A stretch of DNA of 64,000 nt from UBA5314 sp040217815 (GTDB taxonomy: Bacteria; Bacillota; Syntrophomonadia; Syntrophomonadales; Syntrophomonadaceae), in assembly GCA_040217815.1 (NCBI GenBank), contig JBEHWI010000007.1, positions 1 to 64,000 of the forward strand, in the 5' to 3' direction. The notes under the pieces are model-generated. The model did no database searches and was not told where the DNA came from. It saw only the letters and a program-made list of their open reading frames with translations. Positions within the stretch are counted from its first letter, which is position 1, and each line of letters begins with the position of its first letter. A program made the translations under genes and the position numbers. This document shows positions 35,157 to 44,876 of the stretch, piece after piece.

Positions 35157-37826
35157 ATGGTGGATATTAAAGAGTTAAGGACTTATACTGGCCGTAATAT
35201 TTTCTCTCATAAACCGGTTGTCAAAATGGTAGTGGATCTCGCCGAACTGGCCGATACGACGACATCTGAGTTGCCGGGTTTTAATGAACAGCTGCTGAAG
35301 TGGTTCCCCGGTTTGCAGAGCCACTACTGTTCCCCCGGGTACGAAGGCGGATTTGTGGAAAGATTGCATGAAGGCACCTATTTATCTCATGTTACCGAGC
35401 ATGTAGCCATTGAGCTGCAGTGTGTCATGGGTTATGATGTTTATTTTGGCAAAACCCGGGTGGTCAAGGAGCCTTCCCTATTCTGCATCGTCTTCGAGTA
35501 CGTCAATGAGTACTGCGCCGAGCGGTTTGGCCGCGCGGCCCTGGAAATAGTCGACGGGCTGGCCAATGACCTCCCGGTTCCCATCCAGAAAATTTTGGAG
35601 GACCTCGGGCAGACCGTACGGGACTCTGATCTTGGGCCAAGCACCCGGGCCATCATGAACGAAGCCCGAAAGCGTCATATTCCGGTTCGACGCATTGGAA
35701 AAGACAGTCTTTTGCAGTTGGGTTATGGAAAAAACCTGCGCTACATCGAAGCATCCCTTCCCGATACAACCAGTTGCATCGCCGTCGATCTGGCCAAAAA
35801 TAAAGAACTCGCCAAAAATATTCTGCGGGAAAATAACATCCCGGTCCCGGACGGTTGCCTGGCCGGCTCCCTAAAAGAAGCCTTGGACCTGGCTGATCAG
35901 CTGGGCTACCCGGTGGTGCTCAAGCCCTTTGATGCCAACCAGGGCAAAGGGGTTACTACCAACATCCAAAATGAATCAGAACTGCTGTCAGCCTACGATT
36001 TTGCCGGGCACTATTCGGATCAGGTCATGGTGGAGAAACAGATAGAGGGCCGGGATTACAGGGTACTGGTGGTGGGAAATAAGGTGGCTGCCGCCGCCGA
36101 AAGAACCCCTCCTTATGTAACCGGAGATGGTATTCACTCTATTGCCGAATTGGTTGAAGCCGAAAATGAAAATCCTTTAAGGGGGCGGGGCCATGAAAGA
36201 CCTTTATCCTTGATAAAGCTTGACGGGCCAGCCCTGGAACTGCTCAGCCGCTCCGGGTTGATTCCGGACGATATACCTGAAACCGGCCAGGCCGTTCCTT
36301 TAAGAGAAAACCGCAATTTGAGCACCGGCGGCCGGGCCCGGGACTGCACCGGCGAAATGCACGCATCAAACCAAGAATTGTCCGTAAAAGCCGCCCGGGC
36401 GGTTGGCCTCGAAGTCGCCGGAGTCGACCTGGTTTGCGAGGATATTGCCAGGCCGCTGGCCTCTCAAAATGGAGCCGTCATTGAGGTGAATGCGGCGCCC
36501 GGTTTGAGAATGCACCTCTATCCGTCCGAAGGAAAACCGCACAATGTGGCAGCCGATATCGTTGATTTGCTATATCCCGAAGGTACAGCCGCTTCTATCC
36601 CAATAGTCTCGATTACCGGCACCAACGGCAAGACCACCGTTACCCGGATGATCCATCATGTTCTCTTGCTGCATGGCCAAAAGGCCGGTATGACCTGTTC
36701 CAGCGGCACCTATATCGGCCGGGAATGCATCTCCCACGGCGACAATACCGGCCCGCTCAGTGCCAGGTCCCTTTTATATAACCGCGCTGTGGAGGTGGCC
36801 GTACTGGAAACGGCCCGGGGCGGCATTATACGAAAAGGCTTGGGATACGATCTGGCCGATGTGGGCATTATCACCAATGTCAGTGACGACCACCTGGGAA
36901 TAGACGGTGTAGAAAGCCTGGAAGATTTGGCCTTTGCCAAGTCGCTGGTGGTTGAAGCTGTTAAAACCGACGGCTTCGCCGTTCTGAACGCCGACGACCG
37001 CATGACTGATTACATTTCCGGCTCTGTTCAGTGCAATATTATCTATTTTTCCCAGAGCCGCTTTAACCATCTGCTTGTCAGGCACATAAAGAACGGTGGA
37101 ATGGCAGTATCGGTGGACAACGGCTATATCACCGTATTCTGGCACAACAGTGTTCTCCCCCTGCTCAAAGTGAAAGATATTCCTATTACTTTTGACGGAA
37201 AGATCAGCTGCAATATCGAAAATTCCCTGGCCGCGGTAAGCGGGCTGTTGGCCCTGGGTATACCGGATGAGATAATAAAAAAAGGTATTGCATCATTCAA
37301 GCCTGACGCCCAGATTAATGCGGGAAGATTTAACCTGTTTAATATGGGCGAGTTTCAAATCCTTATCGACTATGCCCACAATCCCAGCGGCTATCAATCG
37401 GTAATCCAGTTTATCAATTGTTTAAACCCTTACCGGGTAATAGGTGTTATCGGTATGCCCGGAGATCGCCTGGACCGAGTCATATTCGAAGCCGGGACAA
37501 TTTCCGGAGGATTCTTTTCTAAACTCATTATAAAAGAAGATGTTGATTTAAGGGGCCGCCTCCCCGGCGAAGTCGCTCAAATCCTTTATCAAGGAGCCCT
37601 CCAGGGGGGGGCCTGTGAAAAGGACCTGCAGGTCATCCTGCCCGAGACAGATGCCCTGGAAACCGCCATCTTTCAAGCCCTTCCCGGCGACCTGATCGTA
37701 GTGTTTTATGAAAATCTGGAACCGGTCCTGGAAATAATAAATCTTTATTCTGCAAAACCTGTGGACCAGAGCTTGATGCAGGCAGAAATGCTTCCTTTGT
37801 CAACCACCCAGAACTCACTTGCGTGA
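35157..37826 (+). CDS. cphA: Cyanophycin synthetase
   Basis: The 889-residue protein has all three regions of CphA. The N-terminal domain runs to residue ~160. The ATP-grasp domain covers about 215-480 (VVLKPFDANQGKGVTTN, then IEVNAAPGLRMHLYPS). The Mur-ligase-like domain has GTNGKTTVTRMI near 487 and DYAHNPSGYQSV near 745. It adds Asp to the backbone and Arg to the side chain, each using ATP. ATG 35157 is preceded by ACGGAGG. The presence of biosynthesis plus both degradation steps indicates an intracellular nitrogen and carbon store. Confidence 0.95.
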   Translation: MVDIKELRTYTGRNIFSHKPVVKMVVDLAELADTTTSELPGFNEQLLKWFPGLQSHYCSPGYEGGFVERLHEGTYLSHVTEHVAIELQCVMGYDVYFGKTRVVKEPSLFCIVFEYVNEYCAERFGRAALEIVDGLANDLPVPIQKILEDLGQTVRDSDLGPSTRAIMNEARKRHIPVRRIGKDSLLQLGYGKNLRYIEASLPDTTSCIAVDLAKNKELAKNILRENNIPVPDGCLAGSLKEALDLADQLGYPVVLKPFDANQGKGVTTNIQNESELLSAYDFAGHYSDQVMVEKQIEGRDYRVLVVGNKVAAAAERTPPYVTGDGIHSIAELVEAENENPLRGRGHERPLSLIKLDGPALELLSRSGLIPDDIPETGQAVPLRENRNLSTGGRARDCTGEMHASNQELSVKAARAVGLEVAGVDLVCEDIARPLASQNGAVIEVNAAPGLRMHLYPSEGKPHNVAADIVDLLYPEGTAASIPIVSITGTNGKTTVTRMIHHVLLLHGQKAGMTCSSGTYIGRECISHGDNTGPLSARSLLYNRAVEVAVLETARGGIIRKGLGYDLADVGIITNVSDDHLGIDGVESLEDLAFAKSLVVEAVKTDGFAVLNADDRMTDYISGSVQCNIIYFSQSRFNHLLVRHIKNGGMAVSVDNGYITVFWHNSVLPLLKVKDIPITFDGKISCNIENSLAAVSGLLALGIPDEIIKKGIASFKPDAQINAGRFNLFNMGEFQILIDYAHNPSGYQSVIQFINCLNPYRVIGVIGMPGDRLDRVIFEAGTISGGFFSKLIIKEDVDLRGRLPGEVAQILYQGALQGGACEKDLQVILPETDALETAIFQALPGDLIVVFYENLEPVLEIINLYSAKPVDQSLMQAEMLPLSTTQNSLA

Positions 37827-37841
37827 AGTCCTTTGGCCTGT

Positions 37842-38030
37842 TCATGTTATCAGGTTGCTCAAAAGGGCTATGATAACTGCTGCCATGACCCCCATCAGCC
37901 ACATTTTCAAGTTGTCGACTTTTTTGCATATATCCTCTAACATCTTCATGAGCATTTCTTCCTGGGACCTCAAAGTGGCTACTTCAGTTTGCAGCTTGCT
38001 TATATCTTTCATAATTTCCTGGAATTCCAT
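37842..38030 (-). CDS. Small coiled-coil membrane protein (XhlA-like)
   Basis: The 62-residue protein has a charged helix with Leu/Ile heptads (KDISKLQTEVATLRSQEEMLM...LEDICKK is the region, residues 7-35), then a C-terminal transmembrane helix (WLMGVMAAVIIALLSNL). This layout resembles haemolysin XhlA. ATG 38030 follows GGAGGGG. No phage genes lie nearby. It converges with cphA. Confidence 0.65.
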   Translation of the reverse strand: MEFQEIMKDISKLQTEVATLRSQEEMLMKMLEDICKKVDNLKMWLMGVMAAVIIALLSNLIT

Positions 38031-38125
38031 TATGTGCCCCTCCAATCGTTCAATTTAATCCATATTATTCCATCCCGTGGTCGGGGTTACAGTATCGTTT
38101 TTAACAGCATTTTTATGCAATTAAA

Positions 38126-38155
38126 AAGACCCGGGCATACTGCCACAGGTCTTAA
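38126..38155 (-). terminator. Terminator after the DUF1540 gene
   Basis: AAGACC and GGTCTT enclose a second small stem (GGC/GCC), and on the minus strand TTTTTAATTG follows. Confidence 0.65.
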
Positions 38156-38181
38156 AAAGCCGTGTCTTTGTTTAATTAAAA

Positions 38182-38343
38182 TTATTTTTTACGACCGTGT
38201 TTAAAGGTATTGCAGCAGGTTTCTTCCGAACTGCGTACTTTGTTGTTCTGGGTGCTGGAACGGACTTCAATATCTTCAGCTTTACATTCAAAATTATCGT
38301 TGTGAAAACACTCTTCGCACATGCAGCGCATTACCCTGGACAT
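38182..38343 (-). CDS. DUF1540 small Cys-rich protein
   Basis: The 53-residue protein has the metal-binding DUF1540 pattern MRCMCEECFHND...CKAEDIEV...ETCCNTF, with six Cys. ATG 38343 has GGGGGGA six bases upstream. DUF1540 proteins are short, frequently duplicated and common in spore-forming Clostridia; some are abundant in spores. Function unknown. Confidence 0.85.
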   Translation of the reverse strand: MSRVMRCMCEECFHNDNFECKAEDIEVRSSTQNNKVRSSEETCCNTFKHGRKK

Positions 38344-38490
38344 ACTTATCCCCCCTTTGTGTATCATTGGGCTATAGGTCCATACTTAAAGCCTCTTTAG
38401 TATAGCCTGCCTGACGCTGGCTTTTCTTATTCGTCGGGGGGAAAATAGGAAGCTAATCTGCCATTTTGGGCCTTTGTGCTCTTGGGTACG

Positions 38491-39867
38491 CTACTGGTAC
38501 TGTTTGGCCATTGTCAGCGACTCCATCCAGGTCTTGCCGTTTTTCCGGGTCAGCTCAAGGTCGTTTACGACCACCCCGTGGACCCGAAGTGTTTCCATAA
38601 TTCCGTTGCTGCCCTTAACAGCCCGGCTGCCCAAAGCGGAAATCACATAATAGTGTCCGCCCTCTTCGCCCAGGTAGAGCATAACATGTCCCGGAAAATG
38701 CAGGCTGGCCCCGGGAAGCAGGTCTTTAAACAGGTCGGCACGCCTTCCGGCAGCAATGCCCTGAAAGGATACCGTCTTTCCGGCTGAAACTGCCTGTTGT
38801 TCGGAGTTGCGGGGCAGCCTGAATCCAAAGCAGCGGTATACATCGAGTATCAGGGATGAACAATCATGGCTGTCCAGCATTCCGCCCCACCCGTAGCGGT
38901 CGCCCTGCAGCTTGAAGGCCTGCTTGATAACGTTGGCCCGGGTATAAGGCATGTATCCTTCCTGAACATCCAGTGAGTAGGGCAGTAGGCCCAATTTGAA
39001 ATCGAGCTGCCCGCTGCTGGCGCGAACGGCGAGTTTAACCACGTAATTCGCGGTGGGATCCTGGCGGTCAATCATAGCCGGGATTGGACTGTCGGCCAGG
39101 GGTATTATAGTTCCCATAGGAAGTCCCAGGTTGGATATTTCCGGTGAATTGGGATTTTCACAAAGGCGCAGCCGGTTGCCCGTAACCACCACCAGGCCGC
39201 CGGGTTTCTGATATTCCACCCAGGTTTTTCGGTCCGGGCTTATAGCCACATCCTCAGCCGGCAGCCACCCGAAGCAATTGTACATCCGGGCAAAGTACCA
39301 GTTGCAGTCGGCGCTTTGATGATAAATCAGCAAGGGCTCGAATGGATGTACGGCCGTATTCTGAAAGAGGTCGAATTCCTGATCATTCTTTTCATCGCTC
39401 ACTACATCGCTGGTGGGATACACCCGCAAGCTGCTTCGTCTGACCGTAAAGGCGTATTTGACCTCGTTTCTATCTTTAACGCCGGCCAGGTTCATATTGA
39501 CTCTCATTCTGCCGAGATAGTTCAGCGTGACCTGGTCGGGTCCAATATACATGGGGTCCTCAGGAAATGGCACATCCATCTGTTTTCTCATCTCATCACC
39601 GGACATGAAAGTGGAACAGGTTTTCAAATCACACACGGTTCCGGGCAGGGCTTTGATAATAGCGCTGTTGAATGCATCTATGTCTTCAAGCGGCATTATT
39701 ATACGATCAGGTTCTGACAGTTTGTCTGTCCAAAATTCAGGATCGAGCATCTGACGGCTTACATCCGGCATCAGATTAACCGGCGCCGCTCCGACTGGAA
39801 TGGAAGCAGCTACCAGGTTCAGGCACAACAGCATTGCCATAACGAGTTTAAGTCTGGTTCTATTCAT
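38491..39867 (-). CDS. SH3-domain NlpC/P60 peptidoglycan hydrolase
   Basis: The 458-residue protein starts at ATG 39867 (GGGAGG upstream) with a signal peptide (residues 1-28). It has SH3-type regions in the middle (VFHPFEPLLIYHQ...WYFARMYNCFGWLPAEDVA, with a second around GLVVVTGNRLRL) and a C-terminal NlpC/P60 domain. Catalytic Cys is in RYGWGG...DCSSLILDVYR and His in FPGHVMLYLG. It cleaves peptide bonds in peptidoglycan outside the cell. The domain order matches YgiM/Bacillus YkfC-like γ-D-Glu-diamino acid endopeptidases. Confidence 0.9.
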   Translation of the reverse strand: MNRTRLKLVMAMLLCLNLVAASIPVGAAPVNLMPDVSRQMLDPEFWTDKLSEPDRIIMPLEDIDAFNSAIIKALPGTVCDLKTCSTFMSGDEMRKQMDVPFPEDPMYIGPDQVTLNYLGRMRVNMNLAGVKDRNEVKYAFTVRRSSLRVYPTSDVVSDEKNDQEFDLFQNTAVHPFEPLLIYHQSADCNWYFARMYNCFGWLPAEDVAISPDRKTWVEYQKPGGLVVVTGNRLRLCENPNSPEISNLGLPMGTIIPLADSPIPAMIDRQDPTANYVVKLAVRASSGQLDFKLGLLPYSLDVQEGYMPYTRANVIKQAFKLQGDRYGWGGMLDSHDCSSLILDVYRCFGFRLPRNSEQQAVSAGKTVSFQGIAAGRRADLFKDLLPGASLHFPGHVMLYLGEEGGHYYVISALGSRAVKGSNGIMETLRVHGVVVNDLELTRKNGKTWMESLTMAKQYQ

Positions 39868-40095
39868 TTGAATCCTCCCTGCCACATTTCTGATTTTCGG
39901 CAGATCTTTACTGCACTGGTATTTCTTCTATTCGCACGCTGAATAGAAATTCCACCTCGCTCCGGTAAATCCTGCCTGATTCTCAAGGTAATAAAAATGA
40001 CGGGGTAAATTTTACTTGAAACATGGAGAGTAAAGGAATAGCCTTCGCGAATGTTGAATTCATTTTAGGAATAGGTCCCAAAGGAGGAAGATTTA

Positions 40096-40665
40096 TTGGC
40101 TATAATCAGCGTTTCGCCGCTTGTTGGTGGAATAGTTGACGTTGAGACAACCGGCTTCAGCCCTGACCGGGACGAGGTAGTGGAGCTCTGCCTGCTGGTA
40201 TTTCACTATGACCGGGAACTGGACCTGGTTGAAATAGTTGACGAATATGTAGGCCTGCGGGAACCGGGCTGTTTCTTGCATCCCCGGGCTTCCCAGGTGC
40301 ACGGTCTTACCATGGCCGATCTCTGCGGCAAAGACCTGGATTACCAGCGTATAGAGGGTATGATCGAGCGGGTCGACCTTCTAATTGCCCACAATGCCAG
40401 CTTTGACCGTGGCTTTGTAACCCGCCTCTTTCCCCGGGCCACCAATAAACCCTGGTTATGTTCCATGTCCGGGATCGATTGGAGAAACAAGGGGTATCCC
40501 AGCCGGGGACTACAGGAGCTGCTGCGTCATCACGGCATTGCCGTGGAGCGCGCCCACCGGGCTCTGGATGACGTAAGAGCCACTCTGGAACTGTTGAATT
40601 ACAGCCAGGCGAGCGGGATAAGCTACCTCAAGGAACTGCTGCTGGGCCGCCGGGCCGCCGGTTAG
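40096..40665 (+). CDS. DEDDh 3'-5' exonuclease (DnaQ-like)
   Basis: The 189-residue protein shows GIVDVETTGF (first DXE), LIAHNASFDRGF (second D) and AHRALDDVRAT (H and last D), a full DEDDh set. It is likely a single-domain exonuclease of the RNase T/DNA polymerase III ε superfamily, working on DNA or RNA 3' ends. TTG 40096 follows GGAGGAAG. It faces the DUF218 gene tail to tail. Confidence 0.9.
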   Translation: MAIISVSPLVGGIVDVETTGFSPDRDEVVELCLLVFHYDRELDLVEIVDEYVGLREPGCFLHPRASQVHGLTMADLCGKDLDYQRIEGMIERVDLLIAHNASFDRGFVTRLFPRATNKPWLCSMSGIDWRNKGYPSRGLQELLRHHGIAVERAHRALDDVRATLELLNYSQASGISYLKELLLGRRAAG

Positions 40666-40688
40666 TTTTACGAACTTACCGGTTATAT

Positions 40689-41387
40689 CTATTTGTCGTC
40701 AGTAACTCGTCCGCTCCCCGAAACCGGAATGGCCTCACCCAAAAAGGTGGGGTAAGGTTTAATGATGGCGGCCAGAATAAAGTCCTTGTTGCGAGCGGCT
40801 ATTTCTCTTAATTGGTAGTTGTACATAACCGGTCCATAATCGCCCAGGTCGGAGGCGACTCCATAGGCCTCCAGACCGAGCTCACGGGCTATGAATACCG
40901 CCCGCATCAAATGGTAGCGCTGGGTAACAATGATCACCTTTTTCACCTGAAAGATGTCCCTGGCCCGGTACATACTCTCGTAGGTACTGAACCCGGCATG
41001 GTCCATAAATACATCGTCAGGCGCTGCCCCCCGGTTTTTAATATATTCCTTCATGGTGTTTACTTCATCGTATTCCCGGCGCCCGTGGTCTCCGCTTACC
41101 AGTATCTTGGGGGCTTTGCCCTGTTCATAAAGTTCATACCCCACCTGCAGGCGATCATTCAACATTCTGGACACGTTGCCATCCGGCAAAACGTATGCAC
41201 CCAGTACCAGGATGGCATCCGCCTGTGGAGCCTGCCCGGCGTCACATATATAACGGCTGCCCACCCTTTGGACATGCCAGTTTATAAGCATTGCCGCTAT
41301 TCCCAGTATTGCGGTTAGAGCCAGCAGTATATATTTCACCTTACCGGCCTTATTTTTATTAACTTCTTTAGTTGTAGCTTCAATCAC
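40689..41387 (-). CDS. DUF218 / SanA-like membrane-anchored protein
   Basis: The 232-residue protein has one N-terminal membrane helix (YILLALTAILGIAAMLIN near residue 20) and then the YdcF/SanA domain. Key stretches are QADAILVLGAYVLPDGN, KILVSGDHGRREYDEV and QRYHLMRAVFIAREL. In E. coli, SanA affects vancomycin permeability and ElyC affects peptidoglycan precursor supply. GTG 41387 has AAGGAG upstream. It lies 19 bases downstream of the DUF1232 gene and probably shares its message. Confidence 0.85.
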   Translation of the reverse strand: MIEATTKEVNKNKAGKVKYILLALTAILGIAAMLINWHVQRVGSRYICDAGQAPQADAILVLGAYVLPDGNVSRMLNDRLQVGYELYEQGKAPKILVSGDHGRREYDEVNTMKEYIKNRGAAPDDVFMDHAGFSTYESMYRARDIFQVKKVIIVTQRYHLMRAVFIARELGLEAYGVASDLGDYGPVMYNYQLREIAARNKDFILAAIIKPYPTFLGEAIPVSGSGRVTDDK

Positions 41388-41406
41388 TTTGCCGCTCCTT
41401 GTTATT

Positions 41407-41802
41407 TTACTCGCCCGGTTCTTTGTCCGTTCTTCTTGAACGGTTGCTCTCCAGGGCCTGCCGCGCTTTTTCGCGATGTTCGTCGGTCATGTGCGCGCTT
41501 ACCGCCGCCAGAGCCGCGGCAATGGCGCCGGCGTCATCGCTAAAACCCACCAGTGGAATAAAGTCAGGAATCGTATCAACCGGAAGAATAAAATAGGCCA
41601 GGGCAGCAAATACTGTGGCTCGGGCCCAAAAAGGCGTTTTGGCGTCCCGCACCGTGTAGTACATGGCCACCACATCGGGGACAAAAGGCACCCGGGCGGC
41701 GGTCTGTTTTATCTTGGTCCAAAGGGTTCGTTCAACATACTCTTCCTGGGTTTCACCCGGTATCATTTCAAGTTCGGAAAGCTTGTTTGCTTCTTTTTCC
41801 AT
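41407..41802 (-). CDS. YkvA/DUF1232 protein
   Basis: ATG 41802 has GGAGG eleven bases upstream and gives a 131-residue protein; TTG 41835 lacks a site. The diagnostic DUF1232 core ATVFAALAYFILPVDTIPDFIP is at residues 65-85, followed by SDDAGAIAAAL and a helical end. DUF1232 proteins are short membrane-associated proteins of unknown role. Confidence 0.85.
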   Translation of the reverse strand: MEKEANKLSELEMIPGETQEEYVERTLWTKIKQTAARVPFVPDVVAMYYTVRDAKTPFWARATVFAALAYFILPVDTIPDFIPLVGFSDDAGAIAAALAAVSAHMTDEHREKARQALESNRSRRTDKEPGE

Positions 41803-42068
41803 GTCTTTGAAATCCTCCTGGATGTTGTCTTCCAATAATTATACTCTATATCAAAGGGGAAGCTTTCGCCTATCTGCAGCTGCCCTGGCGATCAGACCTT
41901 TAAGAAGAATCATCCCCCTCTTGCCGATAAATATGATATAATAAAATTTAGAAAAGATGGCTGGACTTTTATGAGAGCGGCATATAAGAAAATCGGGTCT
42001 TTCTTATCCGGGATGTTCCGGCTTGGAAAGGCTTTTTTATTAATAAGTGCTAACGGGAGGGGTTAAGA

Positions 42069-44855
42069 ATGCTTATTCAGGTTTGCGGTGATCCCACAGT
42101 TGACTGGTTCCGTATATATCGTCCGGACGTTACCGTGCGCGGGGGTGTGTATTACTGGCAGAAACAGCAGGACGATTCCCGGGTGCAGCTAAGCTCCAAA
42201 CCCGGCGGGTCAGCTCTTCTTTTTGAACTGTTAAAAGAGATATCTCCACCTGAAGCCACTGTTGAGGGTCCCAGTCTGGATGACGACTTTTTGAGCCGCC
42301 CCAAAGACCGCCAGATCACCACCACCTGGACCCTGTGGAGGGAGTTTCCCAACCCTGGACTGCCTGAGAATTCCTACCGGCTGTGGAAATGGCATGAGTT
42401 CGAACCGGCCCTGTGGGACTATCCTTCGGCCCGGCTGCAGGGACACCCTGATCTGTTGCTGGTTCAAGACAGCGGCCTGGGTTTTCGCCAGTCTCCCTGT
42501 GGATGGCCCCAGGCTTTATCCCTAAAAGAGAACCCCAACCCACCCCGCCATATAATATACAAGCTGGGCCAGTATGCCGACGGCCACTACAACCCGCTGT
42601 TGGGGCGTATTGATGAATTGGGTCTGTCGGGAAAGACAACTATTTTGAGTTCCTTGAGCGACCTGCGGGCCTGCGCTGTCAAGGTGGGAGATTCCCTATC
42701 CTGGGAGCGCATGCTGGAAGAAGTGGTAAGCGCAGTATACAGCCCCTTCTGTCCCTTTTTGGCTGCAGATGGCAAAAAGCTCAAATACCAGCAGGTTATT
42801 ATACCTATAGGCTTGAGTGGTGCGGTTATCGTAAGCCAGGAGGAATGCATTCTGATATTTGATCGCAGCGGCCAGGAAGGCGATTTTGCCAGCCTGTTTC
42901 CCGGTCAGATCATAGGTGACAATACCTCTATTTTAGCGGCCCTGGCTGCATCCTGGGCTAATAACCCCGGAGAGCTAAACTGGCCCCAGACCACTCTAAC
43001 CGGCCTTTTCATGGCGCGTCTGCTTCATGTGAAAGGTTATGAAATAGTTGAGCGAGCTGACCACCAGCACCTGCAATTTCCCTATGAATCCATGGCTTAC
43101 GCATTTCGCGAATTGAGCGCCGGGCGAAGGTCGGCTACCGGTCTTCCCAACCTGGAGCGCATTTACGATCTGGGCACATACCGGGACGCCAATCTCTCCT
43201 CTTTGAATCGAAAAGGACATTGGACTATTCTGGAGGGGACCCTTTTGAAAGGCCAAACCCGGGAAAGTCGTATACAAGACCCGCAGACCCTTAAAGCGGT
43301 TCACGAGTGCGCCCGCAACGTTGTGATTCATGGGCCGCAGGCCGCTTTAACCGAGGTTCCGATAGAAACGGTAGGAGCCTGGAGCAGCGTTGATCGCCAG
43401 GAAATCGAAGGGGTGCGGAGTGTAAACAACGCCATGCGCGACTACCTGCAGCTGAAAAACCCGGATACACCGCTCTGCGTTGCCGTTTTTGGACCTCCCG
43501 GTGCCGGCAAATCGTTCGTCGTCAAGGAAATTGCCCGGGGATTGGGCATTGAAGACGACGCCCAGTTGACCTTTAACCTGTCTCAATTCGAATCACCGGG
43601 GGACCTGCAAATCGCCTTTTACCAGATCCGGGATCTGAATCTCCATGGTAAAATGCCCCTGGTTTTCTGGGATGAATTTGACTCTCCCTTTCAAGGCCGT
43701 CCCCTGGGCTGGCTGCATTATTTTCTGGCCCCGATGCAGGACGGGGAATTTACCGAAAATGGCCTCCCCCATCCTCTGGGCAGCGGCATCTTTGTATTCG
43801 CCGGCGCCACCCGCCACTCACTGGAGGAATTCAGCAGCGGCGACAGTCCCGAAGACCGGGCCGCCAAGAAGCCCGACTTTGTCAGCCGGCTGCGGGCCTA
43901 TATAAACATCCGGGGTATTAACGGCAATCCCAATACCATTGAAGACCGGCTCTATGTGATTCGCAGGGCTTTTATATTGCGGCAGTACCTGGAGTCCAAC
44001 GCTCCCCAGATAAAACACAACAACCAGTTTGAAATTGAGCCCTGTGTTCTGGACGCCTTTCTGCTTACCAGCCGCTACCGCCACGGGGCCCGCTCCCTGG
44101 AAAACCTGTTGAAAATGAGCAGCCTGGCCAGCAAGCGCAAATACGAGCTGTCCAGTCTGCCCCCCGATCACATAATCGACATGCATGTTAACATCAGGGA
44201 GTTCAATGACCTGACCTGCCTGGGCCGGCGTGAGATGCTGCGGGTGGGAATAACCGGACATGTAAACCTGGACCCGGGTGAAAGGGATACGCTTCGTATG
44301 GCGGTAAGGAGAGCGGTTGCCTTTATTGAAGACCAGTATCCCGAGCATTATCCTACCGTCTTTTCTCCGCTGGCTCCGGGAGCCGATCGCCTGGTAGCCA
44401 AGGAACTTCTGAAAGCTGAAACATCTCGCCTGATCGCCGTTCTACCCTATGGGCAGGAGCAGTATGTCAACGAATTCGGCAGCAGCGACTACCGGCTGGA
44501 CCCGGTGGGAGCTGAATTGCGCAGTGAATTTGATTACTGGCTCTCCAACCGGGCTATAGAAATAATCGAAATGCCGCCCTCTCCCACCCGGCAGGAGGCT
44601 TTCATCACAGCGGGCCATTTTATAGCCGAGCACAGTGATGTGATTATCGTTATTTGGGATGGACACCGCCAAAAGAGCTCCTCGGTTACTGCCCGGATAG
44701 TATCCCGGGCCGAAGAATTGAACATACCCATCTGCCACATCGGAGCACAAAATTACCGGCCTGAAGCCTGCGAAGCCGGACCGGTAATCAAATCGGGGGA
44801 AATCCGCTGTATGAACTTTCCCGGGCAGCCCCCCGGAGCCTGGCAGAACCTTTAA
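42069..44855 (+). CDS. Three-part AAA+ protein: sugar-kinase-like N-terminus, AAA+ ATPase, SLOG-like C-terminus
   Basis: The 928-residue protein starts at ATG 42069 behind GGGAGGGG. Residues ~1-300 look like a diverged PfkB/ribokinase fold (QVCGDPTVDWFRI at the start, VIIPIGLSGAVIVSQEECILIFD, then GDNTSILAALAASW); a catalytic GXGD motif is not clear. Residues ~440-715 are an AAA+ module: Walker A GPPGAGKS at 475-482, Walker B MPLVFWDEFDS near 530-540, sensor region IFVFAGATRHS near 578, and a GARSLENLLKMSSL helix. Residues ~724-928 are a Rossmann-like domain of SLOG type (VGITGHVNLDPG, APGADRLVAKELL, IVIWDG). Such folds bind nucleotide-derived ligands in bacterial conflict proteins. The gene stands alone; no toxin, protease or nuclease gene is adjacent. 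Confidence 0.75.
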   Translation: MLIQVCGDPTVDWFRIYRPDVTVRGGVYYWQKQQDDSRVQLSSKPGGSALLFELLKEISPPEATVEGPSLDDDFLSRPKDRQITTTWTLWREFPNPGLPENSYRLWKWHEFEPALWDYPSARLQGHPDLLLVQDSGLGFRQSPCGWPQALSLKENPNPPRHIIYKLGQYADGHYNPLLGRIDELGLSGKTTILSSLSDLRACAVKVGDSLSWERMLEEVVSAVYSPFCPFLAADGKKLKYQQVIIPIGLSGAVIVSQEECILIFDRSGQEGDFASLFPGQIIGDNTSILAALAASWANNPGELNWPQTTLTGLFMARLLHVKGYEIVERADHQHLQFPYESMAYAFRELSAGRRSATGLPNLERIYDLGTYRDANLSSLNRKGHWTILEGTLLKGQTRESRIQDPQTLKAVHECARNVVIHGPQAALTEVPIETVGAWSSVDRQEIEGVRSVNNAMRDYLQLKNPDTPLCVAVFGPPGAGKSFVVKEIARGLGIEDDAQLTFNLSQFESPGDLQIAFYQIRDLNLHGKMPLVFWDEFDSPFQGRPLGWLHYFLAPMQDGEFTENGLPHPLGSGIFVFAGATRHSLEEFSSGDSPEDRAAKKPDFVSRLRAYINIRGINGNPNTIEDRLYVIRRAFILRQYLESNAPQIKHNNQFEIEPCVLDAFLLTSRYRHGARSLENLLKMSSLASKRKYELSSLPPDHIIDMHVNIREFNDLTCLGRREMLRVGITGHVNLDPGERDTLRMAVRRAVAFIEDQYPEHYPTVFSPLAPGADRLVAKELLKAETSRLIAVLPYGQEQYVNEFGSSDYRLDPVGAELRSEFDYWLSNRAIEIIEMPPSPTRQEAFITAGHFIAEHSDVIIVIWDGHRQKSSSVTARIVSRAEELNIPICHIGAQNYRPEACEAGPVIKSGEIRCMNFPGQPPGAWQNL

Positions 44856-44876
44856 TAATCCTATATAAAACGGTTT

